From: Synechococcus sp. ATX 2A4
GTDB taxonomy: Bacteria > Cyanobacteriota > Cyanobacteriia > PCC-6307 > Cyanobiaceae
DNA: 64,000 nucleotides
Assembly (NCBI RefSeq): GCF_024346375.1
Contig: NZ_JAGQCV010000011.1
Coordinates: forward strand, 1 to 64,000
Direction of reading: 5' to 3'
Both the position numbers and the translations under genes were made by a program. Each line of letters opens with the position of its first letter. The first letter of the stretch is position 1. The notes beneath the pieces are model-generated. The model did not search any database. It was given only the letters and a program-made list of their open reading frames with translations, and had not been told where the DNA came from. Of this stretch, positions 28,479 to 37,174 are shown piece by piece.

Positions 28479-29120
28479 TTGACCTTCACCCAGCCCCGCC
28501 ACCTCTCCGCCGCTGTTGTGCCCACTTCCCAGTTACGCAATGGGGAGGATGCGCGCATCCGGTGCTACACGAGCGTCTTCGCCGATCTGATGGAAATGCG
28601 TGCGGAGCCACGCACCGTTGCCACCTACCTCGACCACCACGACGGCTGGTTTCGCCGCTGTGCGGCGCCCATGCAGGTGCTGCCGCTCGGGCATAACGGC
28701 TACGCCCTCACCCTCGGACGCTTCGGCAACTTCGGCTTCGAGGTGGAGCCCACGATCGGGCTGGAGCTGCTGCCCCAGAGTGAAGGGGTCTACCGGATCG
28801 TGACGATCCCCCTGCCGGAAGGCGACCCCGCCCTGCAGCAGATCTACGACGTCGCCTTCAACGCCTCGCTGCAGCTTGAGCGCGGCGAAGGCGATCAGGC
28901 CCTCTCCACCATGGTGCGTTGGACGCTCGATCTGAGCGTGTGGATCCGGCTGCCCGCGGTGATCGGGCTGCTGCCCGAAGGACTGGTGCAATCGAGCGGC
29001 GATCACCTGCTGCGCCAGATCGTGCGGCAGATCTCCCGCAAGCTCACCTGGAAGGTGCAGGAAGATTTCCACGCCACCCACCAGCTCACCTGCCCGCCCC
29101 GGCGCAAGGCACGCTTCTGA
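28479..29120 (+). CDS. DUF1997 family protein
   Basis: A protein of about 213 residues that I assign to DUF1997, found in cyanobacteria and chloroplasts. Segments supporting this are LGHNGYALTLGRFGNFGFEV, EPTIGLELLPQ, the SLQLERGEGDQ strand and SSGDHLLRQIVRQISRKLTW, a lipid-binding-like beta/alpha fold. No ATG fits: TTG 28479 (LTFTQPRHLSAAV) places the start near the domain edge, and GTG 28428 would add 17 residues. Function unknown. It is convergent with the DUF4079 gene. Confidence 0.65.
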   Translation: MTFTQPRHLSAAVVPTSQLRNGEDARIRCYTSVFADLMEMRAEPRTVATYLDHHDGWFRRCAAPMQVLPLGHNGYALTLGRFGNFGFEVEPTIGLELLPQSEGVYRIVTIPLPEGDPALQQIYDVAFNASLQLERGEGDQALSTMVRWTLDLSVWIRLPAVIGLLPEGLVQSSGDHLLRQIVRQISRKLTWKVQEDFHATHQLTCPPRRKARF

Positions 29121-29221
29121 GCACCAGGCTCACGGCCCAGTCCTTCTGCCCGCACCTGCTCGCCCAACCCTGATGGCTGGACGAGTCCATCAGAACGAGG
29201 GGGCCGATTCGCCTGATCGGC

Positions 29222-29296
29222 CTCTGTGCAGGCTTAGCGGCTGGGGCTCTGTGCAGGCTTAGCGACGCGGGCTTTGTGCGGGCCTCAGCGGCTCGT
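29222..29296. repeat. Three 25-base tandem repeats at the DUF4079 stop codon
   Basis: Units at 29222-29246, 29247-29271 and 29272-29296 share CTCTGTGCAGGCTTAGCG or a close variant and have a period of exactly 25 bases. The last unit covers the final codons and stop of the DUF4079 gene; the first two lie downstream. It looks like a local tandem duplication of the gene end. Confidence 0.85.
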
Positions 29297-29743
29297 CCAG
29301 ATCTTGTTGACGATCTGCATGCCGCTGACCGCCTGCCACAGAAACAGCGACATGACGGTCATGTTGAGGCCCACATGCGCCTTGCGGGCGAGCATGTTTC
29401 CCTTCTGCATGGCCGGAGCGAAGGCGGCAGCCACGGCGATGAGGCTCACCATGGCGATGCCCGCCAGCAGGTGCGGCCCCACGAACAGCTTGCCGTTGTT
29501 GATGTAGGTGACGGCCATGCCGCCGAAGCTGCCGAGCACCATCAGCGCCAGCACCAGGCTGCCGATCTGAAAGTGGCGCTGGGCGAACTTGCCCTTGATC
29601 AACTCCTTGCGCTGTTCGGGTTCAGCGGTGCGGGTCTTCTTCGCCTTCACCCCCAGATAGAGGGCGTAGCCGAAGAGCGCCAGCAGCGCCCACATCAGCA
29701 GGGGATGCAGGAAGTTGAGATTGAAGGCCAGGGCGTCCGGCAT
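29285..29743 (-). CDS. DUF4079 membrane protein
   Basis: A 152-residue protein with four membrane spans: HPLLMWALLALFGYALYLG (about 13-31), QIGSLVLALMVLGSFGGMAV, HLLAGIAMVSLIAVAAAFAP and HVGLNMTVMSLFLWQAVSG. The well-placed histidines (in QRHFQIG, GPHLLAG, KAHVGLN) recall cytochrome b561-like helices, and DUF4079 is widespread in cyanobacteria; whether heme is bound is speculation. It lies 55 bases downstream of purH on the same strand and may be cotranscribed. Its 3' end is part of a triplicated 25-base unit. Confidence 0.75.
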   Translation of the reverse strand: MPDALAFNLNFLHPLLMWALLALFGYALYLGVKAKKTRTAEPEQRKELIKGKFAQRHFQIGSLVLALMVLGSFGGMAVTYINNGKLFVGPHLLAGIAMVSLIAVAAAFAPAMQKGNMLARKAHVGLNMTVMSLFLWQAVSGMQIVNKIWTSR

Positions 29744-29798
29744 CGAAGTGAGAACGGTGACGCTGCGAAGCTACAACTCACGGTGACGTCCCGTCCGT

Positions 29799-31364
29799 TC
29801 AGTGGAGAAAGTGACGACGTCCGGTGGTGACCATCGCCAGGCCGAGCTCATCGCAGGCCCGGATCGAATCGCCATCCCGGAGGCTGCCGCCCGGCTGGAT
29901 CACCGCCGTGATGCCCTGGCGGGCAGCCAGGCGCACGGTGTCGTCGAAGGGGAAGAAGCCATCGCTGGCCAGCACCGCCCCCCGGGCCGCCTCTGCAGAG
30001 GCCTCAAGCGCGAGCCGCGCCGATCCCACCCGGTTCATCTGACCCGCACCGATGCCGAGGCTGGTCCCATCGCGCGCCACCACAATCGCGTTGGAGCGCA
30101 CATGGCGCACCAGCCGCCAGGCAAAGCGCAGATCCTCCAACTCGCTCGCCGTCGGCGCCCGGCCCGTCACCACCTGCCACCCGGCTTCGTCCACCGGCTG
30201 ATCGTCGAGGTCCTGCTGGAGCAGCCCGCCGAGCACGCTGCGCCACTGGTGGCGGGGGGCCCGGGTGATCGCTGCCGCATCGAGCTCCAGCAGGCGCAGG
30301 TTGGCCTTGGCGCCCAGCTGCTCGCGGGCCTCGGGGCTGTAACCCGGTGCCACCACGCACTCCAGGAACAGGCCGGTGAGCAGCTCGGCAGCCGCCTGAT
30401 CCACCGGCGTGTTGAGCGCCACGATGCCGCCGAAGGCCGAGGTGCGATCGGCATCGAGGGCCCGCCGCAGGGCCATCGCCCCATCGGCGGCGACCGCCAC
30501 GCCGCAGGGATTGGTGTGCTTCACCACCACGGCGGCCGGCGCGTCAGCGGCGGTGCCCTGCGCCAGGTCGGCGTAGCCGAACTCCCGCACGGTGGCGAGG
30601 GCGGCTTCGAGATCCAGCAGGTTGTTCATGCTCAGCTCCTTGCCCTGCAGCTGGCGCGCCGCGCCCCAGCCGGCGGCGGGAGCGGAAAACCAGGACGCCT
30701 GCTGATGGGGATTTTCTCCGTAACGCAGGGTCTGCTGAAGCGGCAGCTCGATGGCCAGCGGTTGGGCCGGCGCGGCGGCCTCCAGGCGGCGTTCCAGCCA
30801 GGCGCTGATGGCCGCGTCATAGGCGGCGGTGTGGCGGAAGGCCTCCAGGGCCAGGCGCCGGCGCAGCGCGACGTCGAGCGCGCCGGCCGCAAGGGCGGCC
30901 AGGAACGGCTCGTACTGGGCCGGGCTGGTGAGCACGGCCACGGCGGCATGGTTCTTGGCGGCGGCGCGCACCATCGCCGGGCCGCCGATGTCGATCGTTT
31001 CCACCGCGGTTTCCCAGCTCACGGCCGGATCGGCCACCGTTTCACGGAACGGATAGAGGTTCACCACCACCACATCGATCGGGGGGATGCCCTGGGCTTC
31101 GAGGTCGGCCTGGTGGGCGGCATCATCGCGGCGGGCCAGGATGCCGCCGTGGATGCGGGGGTGCAGGGTCTTGACCCGGCCACCAAGGATTTCCGGGGAG
31201 CCGGTGTGCTCCGCCACCCGCGTGACCGGCAGGCCCGCCGCCGCCAGCACCGCGGCAGTGCCGCCGCTGGAAAGCAGAGAGAAGCCATGGCTGTGGTGGA
31301 GGGTGTGGGCCAGCGCCACCACGCCCTGTTTGTCCGACACACTCAGAAGCGCCGTGGGTGCCAT
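29799..31364 (-). CDS. purH: Bifunctional AICAR transformylase/IMP cyclohydrolase
   Basis: Catalyses the last two steps of IMP synthesis. From the ATG ending at 31364 ([19 protein letters not shown]) it has 521 residues. The N-terminal cyclohydrolase domain (1-190) shows [34 protein letters not shown] and [18 protein letters not shown]. The transformylase domain shows [37 protein letters not shown] and [11 protein letters not shown]. The first 23 in-frame residues upstream are Cys-rich and not family-like. It is divergent from the esterase gene, 68 bases apart. Confidence 0.97.
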   Translation of the reverse strand: MAPTALLSVSDKQGVVALAHTLHHSHGFSLLSSGGTAAVLAAAGLPVTRVAEHTGSPEILGGRVKTLHPRIHGGILARRDDAAHQADLEAQGIPPIDVVVVNLYPFRETVADPAVSWETAVETIDIGGPAMVRAAAKNHAAVAVLTSPAQYEPFLAALAAGALDVALRRRLALEAFRHTAAYDAAISAWLERRLEAAAPAQPLAIELPLQQTLRYGENPHQQASWFSAPAAGWGAARQLQGKELSMNNLLDLEAALATVREFGYADLAQGTAADAPAAVVVKHTNPCGVAVAADGAMALRRALDADRTSAFGGIVALNTPVDQAAAELLTGLFLECVVAPGYSPEAREQLGAKANLRLLELDAAAITRAPRHQWRSVLGGLLQQDLDDQPVDEAGWQVVTGRAPTASELEDLRFAWRLVRHVRSNAIVVARDGTSLGIGAGQMNRVGSARLALEASAEAARGAVLASDGFFPFDDTVRLAARQGITAVIQPGGSLRDGDSIRACDELGLAMVTTGRRHFLH

Positions 31365-31432
31365 GTCGATCGAGACGCGATTGCCACAACCTACGCAGCA
31401 ACCCCCCGTTTTTTTCCGCCCCCACCCCTCCA

Positions 31433-32041
31433 ATGCCTACCGATCAGCGTGCCCACGGACCTGCCGAGGCGAAGCAACGGCTGGTGCTGCTGCACGGCTG
31501 GGGCGCCGATGCGGATGATCTGATCGATCTCGGCCAGGAGCTGGCTGGTCCCGCCATTGGCCTGGTGGGGCTGCGGGCCCCCGAACCCCATCCACAGGGC
31601 ATGGGTCGCCAGTGGTACGACCTGCAGAATCCGCTCTGGCCTGAGCTGGTGGCTGCGGCCAGGCGATCGCTGCGGCTTCGCCTGCTGGAGTTGGGCGAAC
31701 AGGTGCCGCTGGAGCACACAGTGGTGCTGGGCTTCTCCCAGGGCGCCGCAATGGCGGTGGATGTGGCGAGCAGCCTGCCACTTGCGGGCGTGATTAGCTG
31801 CAGCGGCTATCCCCATCCAGACTGGCAACCCTCAGGCCGCCTGCCTCGGGTGCTGCTCACGCACGGCCGCGAGGACCCGGTGGTGCCCTACGCCGCCAGC
31901 GAGCGGCTGGTGCAGTTGCTGCAGGGCGCCGGCGGGGAGGCCGAACTGCTGGGCTTCAGCGGCGGGCACAGCATCGATCCGGCACTGTTTCCGCAGCTGC
32001 GGGCGTTCCTGAAGGACCAGCTCGGCGGTGCACCGGCCTGA
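31433..32041 (+). CDS. Alpha/beta-hydrolase, phospholipase/carboxylesterase family
   Basis: A 202-residue serine hydrolase of the acyl-protein thioesterase/carboxylesterase type. The triad is visible: nucleophile Ser in [13 protein letters not shown], Asp in [12 protein letters not shown], His in GFSGGHSID. The oxyanion region is [17 protein letters not shown]. No signal peptide, so cytoplasmic. ATG 31433 is used; frame upstream is not conserved-looking. Substrate unknown. It is convergent with the DUF3155 gene, with a 120-base spacer. Confidence 0.85.
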   Translation: MPTDQRAHGPAEAKQRLVLLHGWGADADDLIDLGQELAGPAIGLVGLRAPEPHPQGMGRQWYDLQNPLWPELVAAARRSLRLRLLELGEQVPLEHTVVLGFSQGAAMAVDVASSLPLAGVISCSGYPHPDWQPSGRLPRVLLTHGREDPVVPYAASERLVQLLQGAGGEAELLGFSGGHSIDPALFPQLRAFLKDQLGGAPA

Positions 32042-32161
32042 GCAGGTCCTGGGGTTGGGGCCTTGCGGCCAGAGTTCTGGAGTTGAGGCCGTGGCTGCAA
32101 GGGTTCGCTAGGGCCATCACGGGGAGGCCAGCCCTTGGGGGCGGCCTTCCCGCAGAGGAAA

Positions 32162-32533
32162 TCAGACGAAGGCGTATTCGTACTCTTCCATTTCTTCCCA
32201 GTCGTCGGCGGCGCCGGATTCGATGCCGGCGAACAGGTTTTCTTCGCCGATCTCATCGACGATCAGACGCAGGGAGGGGAACAGGAAGTGGTTCTCTTCG
32301 GCGTACTGGGCGCTGAACAGGCCCTTTTCGCCCCAGAAGAAGCGATCGGTGGTGTGCTCGTTGCGGCGCACGTTGAGCAGAGCCGGCGGCACCAGCGCGG
32401 ATTCGGCAATGAAGCGCCGGGCGGCCGTGACCGGTTTGTGTTCACCGGTTTCGAGGTTGTGGGTGGGCACATGGGCCAACACACGCTGACCGGCAAGACG
32501 ACGGCGGCTGATCCGCTTGCGCTTCTTCGACAT
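32162..32533 (-). CDS. DUF3155 family protein
   Basis: A 123-residue protein from the ATG ending at 32533 (MSKKRKRISRRRLAGQRVLA). It begins with a strongly basic stretch, continues with LETGEHKPVTAARRFIAES and NVRRNEHTTDRFFWGEKGLF, and ends in a strongly acidic tail (DDWEEMEEYEYAFV). This matches the cyanobacterial DUF3155 family as I recall it; function unknown. The basic head could bind nucleic acid. Confidence 0.7.
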   Translation of the reverse strand: MSKKRKRISRRRLAGQRVLAHVPTHNLETGEHKPVTAARRFIAESALVPPALLNVRRNEHTTDRFFWGEKGLFSAQYAEENHFLFPSLRLIVDEIGEENLFAGIESGAADDWEEMEEYEYAFV

Positions 32534-32930
32534 GGAACGACTCCCGAGGGGGAGGAAAGTGAGGATGGGTTTTGTGGCTTGCCAAGGCGAGCCACGTTGA
32601 GTGCGCACCCGTAGCGGGTGCGGGGAACGACCAAAACAAGGCCGTCCGGGAGCAGGGGTGTGCAGTGCGGCCTGCTGCCAGGCCGCGCCCGAACACAACG
32701 CGGATAACGACGCGGCGCACCCGAGCGGGGCGCCGAACAGCAGAGGGACGATTCAGCCTCTGCTGTAGCCTCGATTGCAAGGGAAATGCAACCGGTGCCG
32801 CCGATACCTCCGCAGTGCCATCCGCTCCCGGACAGCGAAGTATTGGTCGATACGTAAATCTTAAGCCTTTTTCCGAAATCCGCATCATCGGATCGCAATT
32901 TCTTTCGGCAACCCGTCCGTTCCAGTGCTG
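32534..32930. other. Divergent intergenic region between DUF3155 and the histidine kinase
   Basis: Almost 400 bases without a recognisable gene. A perfect small inverted repeat, GCACCC/GGGTGC, lies at 32604-32620, and the part near 32830-32920 is A+T-richer, where promoters for the kinase gene would be expected. A small RNA is possible but there is no specific evidence. Confidence 0.4.
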
Positions 32931-34097
32931 ATGGAGGTTTCTGCGCGCTTCACGGCCTTCCTGACCCATCAGCTGGATCAGTTCTCCGATCGCTCTGACC
33001 TCCATTCCCTGGTCGTTTACCTCGCCATGACGCGCCAAGGCGGCAAGCCGGGCCTGGTGCCGGTGGGCCATTGGCCACCCAGTGCCACCGCGCTCCCCCC
33101 CGTCGATGAAGACCGCAGCCTGCAGCTGCCTTGCCCGGAGCGCCGCTGGCTGCCGTTGCGCCGCGAGCAGCTCCTGCTCGGTGCCATCCGGGTGGAAACG
33201 GCCTCCCTGCCCTGGTCACCCACACTCACGCCACGGCTGCAGGCCACAGCCCAGGCGGTCACCGAAGTGCTCTGCCTCGATCTGGAGGAGCAACGGCTCA
33301 CCCGCCAGCTGAAGCGGAACCAGGAGGATCTGCGGCTGCTGGTGCACCAGCTGCGCAACCCGCTCGCCGCCTTGCGCACCTTCGGCAAGCTGCTGCTCCG
33401 TCGCCTGGAGGGCGACCCCGACAACCGCTCCCTGGTGGAAAACCTGCTGGCGGAAGAGCAGCAGCTCAACCGCTACGTGGAGGCGATCGACGGCCTGATC
33501 GAGCGGCCCCTGATCGGCCCCGGCAGCCTGGATCCCCAGCCCCTGCTGCTGCCGCCCTCCCTGAGTTCGGGCCAGCCCCAGGCGCTGGCGGAGCGCCTCG
33601 ATCCCCTGCTGAAACGCGCCGCCGCCACGGCCTCGCTTCAGGGCCGCCGCTGGCTGGGCTGCGAGGCGCTGCCCCAGTGGTTCGGCGATAGCGGCGCCGT
33701 GGCCGAGATCGTGGCCAACCTGCTGGAGAACGCCTTTCGCTACTGCCCACCCGGCGCACCGATCGGCCTGGCGGTGGGCCATGCCCCCGGCGACGGCGAG
33801 CGGCCCCGGCTGATCATCTGGGACGGTGGGGCGCCGATCGCCGCGGCCGAACGGGAAGCGGTCTTCGAGCGCGGCAGACGGGGGGCACAGGCGGCCGGTA
33901 TGGCCGGGACGGGCCTCGGGCTCACCCTGGCGCGGGCACTGGCCCGCAGCCTGGGTGGCGATCTCACCCTGCACATCCCGCCGCAGGCGCTGGATGCCGC
34001 CCTGCCTGCCGCGGGCAATGCCTTCTGCCTGCAGCTGCCCGCCAGCACCGCGCCCGCCGTGGGGCGGCTCAGGCCAGCGCCAACGCCACTGCCATAA
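32931..34097 (+). CDS. Sensor histidine kinase
   Basis: A 388-residue two-component kinase from ATG 32931. Residues 1-120 are a non-membrane sensory part resembling a GAF-like or DICT-like domain. The dimerisation helix carries the phospho-accepting His (about 139) in [20 protein letters not shown]. The ATPase domain shows the N box [16 protein letters not shown], the G1 box [12 protein letters not shown] and the G2 box [20 protein letters not shown]. No membrane span is predicted, so a soluble sensor. No response regulator is adjacent. The 3' end overlaps convergent cobS by 29 bases. Confidence 0.88.
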   Translation: MEVSARFTAFLTHQLDQFSDRSDLHSLVVYLAMTRQGGKPGLVPVGHWPPSATALPPVDEDRSLQLPCPERRWLPLRREQLLLGAIRVETASLPWSPTLTPRLQATAQAVTEVLCLDLEEQRLTRQLKRNQEDLRLLVHQLRNPLAALRTFGKLLLRRLEGDPDNRSLVENLLAEEQQLNRYVEAIDGLIERPLIGPGSLDPQPLLLPPSLSSGQPQALAERLDPLLKRAAATASLQGRRWLGCEALPQWFGDSGAVAEIVANLLENAFRYCPPGAPIGLAVGHAPGDGERPRLIIWDGGAPIAAAEREAVFERGRRGAQAAGMAGTGLGLTLARALARSLGGDLTLHIPPQALDAALPAAGNAFCLQLPASTAPAVGRLRPAPTPLP

Positions 34098-34887
34098 CTC
34101 CAAGCGCCACGGCTTCGCACCACTCCACGCAGGCGCCGTAGGTGTCGCCGCTGTGGCCACCCAGGCGCCGCCCCAGCAGCCAGGGAATCGCCAGCGCAGG
34201 CGCCAGGCCCAGGCCGCCGAGGCCGCCCAGACCCACCGGCCCGGAGGCCAGGGCCAGCAGCAGCAGCAGCGGCAGGGAGGGCAGCAGTTCGCGGCCCAGG
34301 CCGCGCCAATGCTGGCGATGAAAGCCAGCCGTGCCGCCGCTGGCCTGCCGCAGATAGGGAAAGCATTGAATGGCAACCAGCGGGGCGAGACGGCCCCACA
34401 CCGCCGCCCAGATCAGCGCCAGGGCCACCAGCGGCGCCGGGGCCACCTCGGCGAGGGTGAGCAGGCCGGCAGCACGCACCAGCAGCCATTGCGCGAAGGC
34501 GGCCACGCCGCTGGCGCCCACCCGGCTGTCGTCCATCGCCTCCAGTGCCCGCTCCCCTGCCGCCAGGCCGTCGGCGGTGTCCATCACCCCATCGATGTGA
34601 ATCCCGCCGCTGACGCTGATGCCGCAGACCAGCACCAGGGCCACCTGGGCCGCCGGGGGCAGCCAGCCATCGGTGAGGGCCCAGAGCAATGCCTGCAGAC
34701 CACCGAGCACGGCGCCGATCCAGGGCCCGAAGCGGGCGATGCGCTCGAAGCTGGGCTGCACCCCCGGCCAGGCCGGCAGCACGCTGTAGAAGATCCAGGC
34801 GCCGGCGAGCTCCTGCCACCAGGCCGGCGCGGCGGATGGAGATGGCGAACGGGAGGGCACGGGCCGCAACGCGACGGAAGGGAGCAC
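34069..34887 (-). CDS. cobS: Adenosylcobinamide-GDP ribazoletransferase (cobalamin synthase)
   Basis: Membrane enzyme joining alpha-ribazole to adenosylcobinamide-GDP at the end of (pseudo)cobalamin synthesis. The 272-residue protein shows [18 protein letters not shown], with the acidic metal-binding residues, then [20 protein letters not shown], and several hydrophobic spans. Picocyanobacteria make pseudocobalamin, so the lower ligand donor may be adenine-based. Start at the ATG ending at 34887. It is divergent from tgt and overlaps the kinase gene by 29 bases at the 3' end. Confidence 0.93.
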   Translation of the reverse strand: MLPSVALRPVPSRSPSPSAAPAWWQELAGAWIFYSVLPAWPGVQPSFERIARFGPWIGAVLGGLQALLWALTDGWLPPAAQVALVLVCGISVSGGIHIDGVMDTADGLAAGERALEAMDDSRVGASGVAAFAQWLLVRAAGLLTLAEVAPAPLVALALIWAAVWGRLAPLVAIQCFPYLRQASGGTAGFHRQHWRGLGRELLPSLPLLLLLALASGPVGLGGLGGLGLAPALAIPWLLGRRLGGHSGDTYGACVEWCEAVALGVMAVALALA

Positions 34888-34917
34888 CTAGGTTCGTCCC
34901 CCGTGCGCGCTGACGCC

Positions 34918-36081
34918 GTGAACCGCTCCGCCCCCGAGGCTGCCGGGCCTGAGGCCGAGGCGCCGTTCCGCTTTGAGGTGTCCCACCGCTGCAGCCACAG
35001 CCACGCCCGCTGCGGCAGCTTCCACACCCCCCACGGGGTGGTGGACACGCCGCGCTTCATGCCGGTGGGCACCCTGGCCACGGTGAAGGGGGTCACCCCC
35101 GAGCAGCTGCGCGCCACCAACGCCCAGATGGTGCTGGCCAACACCTATCACCTGCATCTGCAACCGGGTGAGCAGGTGGTGGCGGAAGCGGGCGGCCTGC
35201 ATCGCTTCATGGGCTGGAGCCGACCTTTGCTCACCGATTCAGGCGGCTTCCAGGTGTTCAGCCTGGGGGCGATCAACACGATCAACGACGACGGCGTGGT
35301 GTTCCGCTCCCCACGCGACGGCGCCCGCATCACGCTCACGCCGGAGCGGTCGATGGAGATCCAGATGGCGCTGGGGGCGGATGTGGCCATGGCCTTTGAC
35401 CAGTGCCCCCCTTATCCGGCCAGTGAAACCGATGTGGCGGAAGCCAACCGGCGCACGCATCGCTGGCTGGAACGCTGCATCACCCACCACAGCCGGCCCG
35501 ATCAGGCCCTGTTCGGCATCGTGCAGGGGGGAACCCATGCCCATCTGCGCGAAGAATCGGCGCGGGCGGTGGCGGCAATGGGCCTGCCCGGCATCGCCAT
35601 CGGGGGGGTGAGCGTGGGCGAACCGGTGGAGGCGATGCATCGCATCGTGCGCCAGGTGACGCCGCTGTTGCCGGACGACCGGCCGCGCTATCTGATGGGG
35701 GTGGGCAGCTACCGCGAGATGTCGATCGCGGTGGCACAGGGAATTGATCTGTTCGACTGCGTGCTGCCCACCCGGCTGGGCCGGCACGGCACCGCCCTGG
35801 TGGGAGGCGAGCGCTGGAACCTTCGCAATGCCCGCTTCCGCCATGACCACACCCCGCTTGATCCCAGCTGCCCCTGCCCGGCCTGCGCCCACCACAGCCG
35901 CGCCTACCTCCACCACCTGATCCGCAGCGACGAACTGCTCGGGCGCATCCTGCTCAGCCTCCACAACCTCACCCAGCTGCTGCGCTTCACCGGGGCCATG
36001 GCGGCGGCGATCCGGGAGGGGTGTTTTTCAGAGGATTTCGCTCCGTGGGAGCAGGGATCTCCGGCGGCGCACACGTGGTAG
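34918..36081 (+). CDS. tgt: tRNA-guanine transglycosylase
   Basis: Exchanges guanine-34 for preQ1 in tRNAs with GUN anticodons, towards queuosine. About 387 residues from GTG 34918; GTG 34903 is also in frame. Motifs are [40 protein letters not shown] (catalytic Asp), [30 protein letters not shown] (second Asp), and the zinc site [18 protein letters not shown]. The frame stays open far upstream through the kinase gene on another frame; that part is not this protein. It precedes psbK by 32 bases. Confidence 0.96.
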   Translation: MNRSAPEAAGPEAEAPFRFEVSHRCSHSHARCGSFHTPHGVVDTPRFMPVGTLATVKGVTPEQLRATNAQMVLANTYHLHLQPGEQVVAEAGGLHRFMGWSRPLLTDSGGFQVFSLGAINTINDDGVVFRSPRDGARITLTPERSMEIQMALGADVAMAFDQCPPYPASETDVAEANRRTHRWLERCITHHSRPDQALFGIVQGGTHAHLREESARAVAAMGLPGIAIGGVSVGEPVEAMHRIVRQVTPLLPDDRPRYLMGVGSYREMSIAVAQGIDLFDCVLPTRLGRHGTALVGGERWNLRNARFRHDHTPLDPSCPCPACAHHSRAYLHHLIRSDELLGRILLSLHNLTQLLRFTGAMAAAIREGCFSEDFAPWEQGSPAAHTW

Positions 36082-36113
36082 CGTCCGATCCACACAGGTT
36101 TCCAAGGCCCGAG

Positions 36114-36290
36114 ATGCCTTTCTCCATGCTCTTCGCCTTCGCGACTGCCAACACTGCGGCGGGCTCCACCCTGGCCCAGCTTCCGGAGGCTTATCAGGCC
36201 TTCGGTCCCTTGGTGGACATCCTGCCGATCATTCCCCTGTTCTTCCTGCTGCTGGCCTTCGTCTGGCAGGCCTCGGTGGGCTTCCGCTGA
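36114..36290 (+). CDS. psbK: Photosystem II protein PsbK
   Basis: A 58-residue precursor of a small single-span core subunit of photosystem II. The N-terminal part ([19 protein letters not shown]) is a cleaved leader; the mature part starts near [18 protein letters not shown] and has the conserved [20 protein letters not shown] end. ATG 36114 follows tgt by only 32 bases, so it may be cotranscribed or have a promoter inside tgt. Confidence 0.96.
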   Translation: MPFSMLFAFATANTAAGSTLAQLPEAYQAFGPLVDILPIIPLFFLLLAFVWQASVGFR

Positions 36291-36344
36291 TCAGCTTCTG
36301 CTGACTGTCTTTCGCTGCTAGCGGTAGCTCGGGTCCCGTTCGCT

Positions 36345-37079
36345 TCAGCGGCGCTCCTGGATCACCGCCCAGGCGAAGGCCGGCAAGGCCAGCATCCGCC
36401 GCCAGCGAGCGGGTTCCTGGATGAGGCGGAACAGCCATTCCAATTGCAGGGTGCCCATCCAACGGGGCGCCCTTTTTTTGACGCCGGCCCAGACATCGAA
36501 GCTGCCGCCCACCCCCATCCACAGCCCGGAGTGGCCGTGGTGGACTCGTTGAATCCAGGTTTCCTGGCGGGGCACCCCCAGCGCCACCAGCACCAGATCG
36601 AGCTGGGCGCTGTGCAGGGCGTGCTCCAGGCCCGGCCAGGCTTCCGGCGCCTGGTAACCGTGGATCGTCAACACCAGCTGGAGCGCCGGCAAGCGCCGGC
36701 GCAGGTGCTCGCTCAGCGCCGCCATCACCTCCGGGCTGGCCCCCACCAGCGCCACCCGCCAGCCGGCCTCGGCGGCCTGCTGCAGCAAGCGATCCGCCAG
36801 CTCGATGCCCGGCGTGCGCCGCACCCGATGCCCCTGCCGCCGCAGGGCCCACACCACGCCGGCGCCATCGGGAATCACCAGCTCGGCGGCATGGATCACC
36901 GCGCCCAGCTCCGGCTGCTCCAGGGCGGCCATGGTCATCTCGGCATTGAGGGTGACGATCTGGCCGCCGCCAGCGCCATGGAGATCGAGCGCTGCCGCAA
37001 ACACATCCGGGCAGACATCCACCGGCAGGCCGAGCACCCGGGAGCGCCGGGCCGCTAACGGGGTGGATTGTGTGGCCAT
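36345..37079 (-). CDS. WecG/TagA/CpsF family glycosyltransferase
   Basis: A 244-residue enzyme adding a sugar (ManNAc-type in characterised members) to a lipid-linked intermediate. Start is the ATG ending at 37079 (MATQSTPLAARRSRVLGLPV). Motifs are IVTLNAEMTMAAL, AELVIPDGAGVVWALRRQG (the catalytic DG region), WRVALVGASPEVM, DLVLVALGVPRQETW and GVGGSFDVWAGVKKRAPRWM. It could act after the WecA-like enzyme encoded at 19-20 kb. Divergent from the large GH15-like gene. Confidence 0.9.
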   Translation of the reverse strand: MATQSTPLAARRSRVLGLPVDVCPDVFAAALDLHGAGGGQIVTLNAEMTMAALEQPELGAVIHAAELVIPDGAGVVWALRRQGHRVRRTPGIELADRLLQQAAEAGWRVALVGASPEVMAALSEHLRRRLPALQLVLTIHGYQAPEAWPGLEHALHSAQLDLVLVALGVPRQETWIQRVHHGHSGLWMGVGGSFDVWAGVKKRAPRWMGTLQLEWLFRLIQEPARWRRMLALPAFAWAVIQERR

Positions 37080-37174
37080 CGCTGCCTGAGGGCCGTGGGG
37101 CCGCGGGAGAGAATGAGTGGAGAGTACCGGTGCCGGTGGCGCCGTGATTCCCGTCGCACGGAGCCGAAGCAGGA

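Noticed and set aside
32604-32620. Small inverted repeat as a terminator or small RNA
   Set aside because: Short stem, no T run, and many similar chance palindromes exist in G+C-rich DNA.
33826-34917. Extension of the tgt frame through the kinase and cobS region
   Set aside because: The tgt domain starts at about 34950; upstream codons overlap two genes with clear motifs in other frames.
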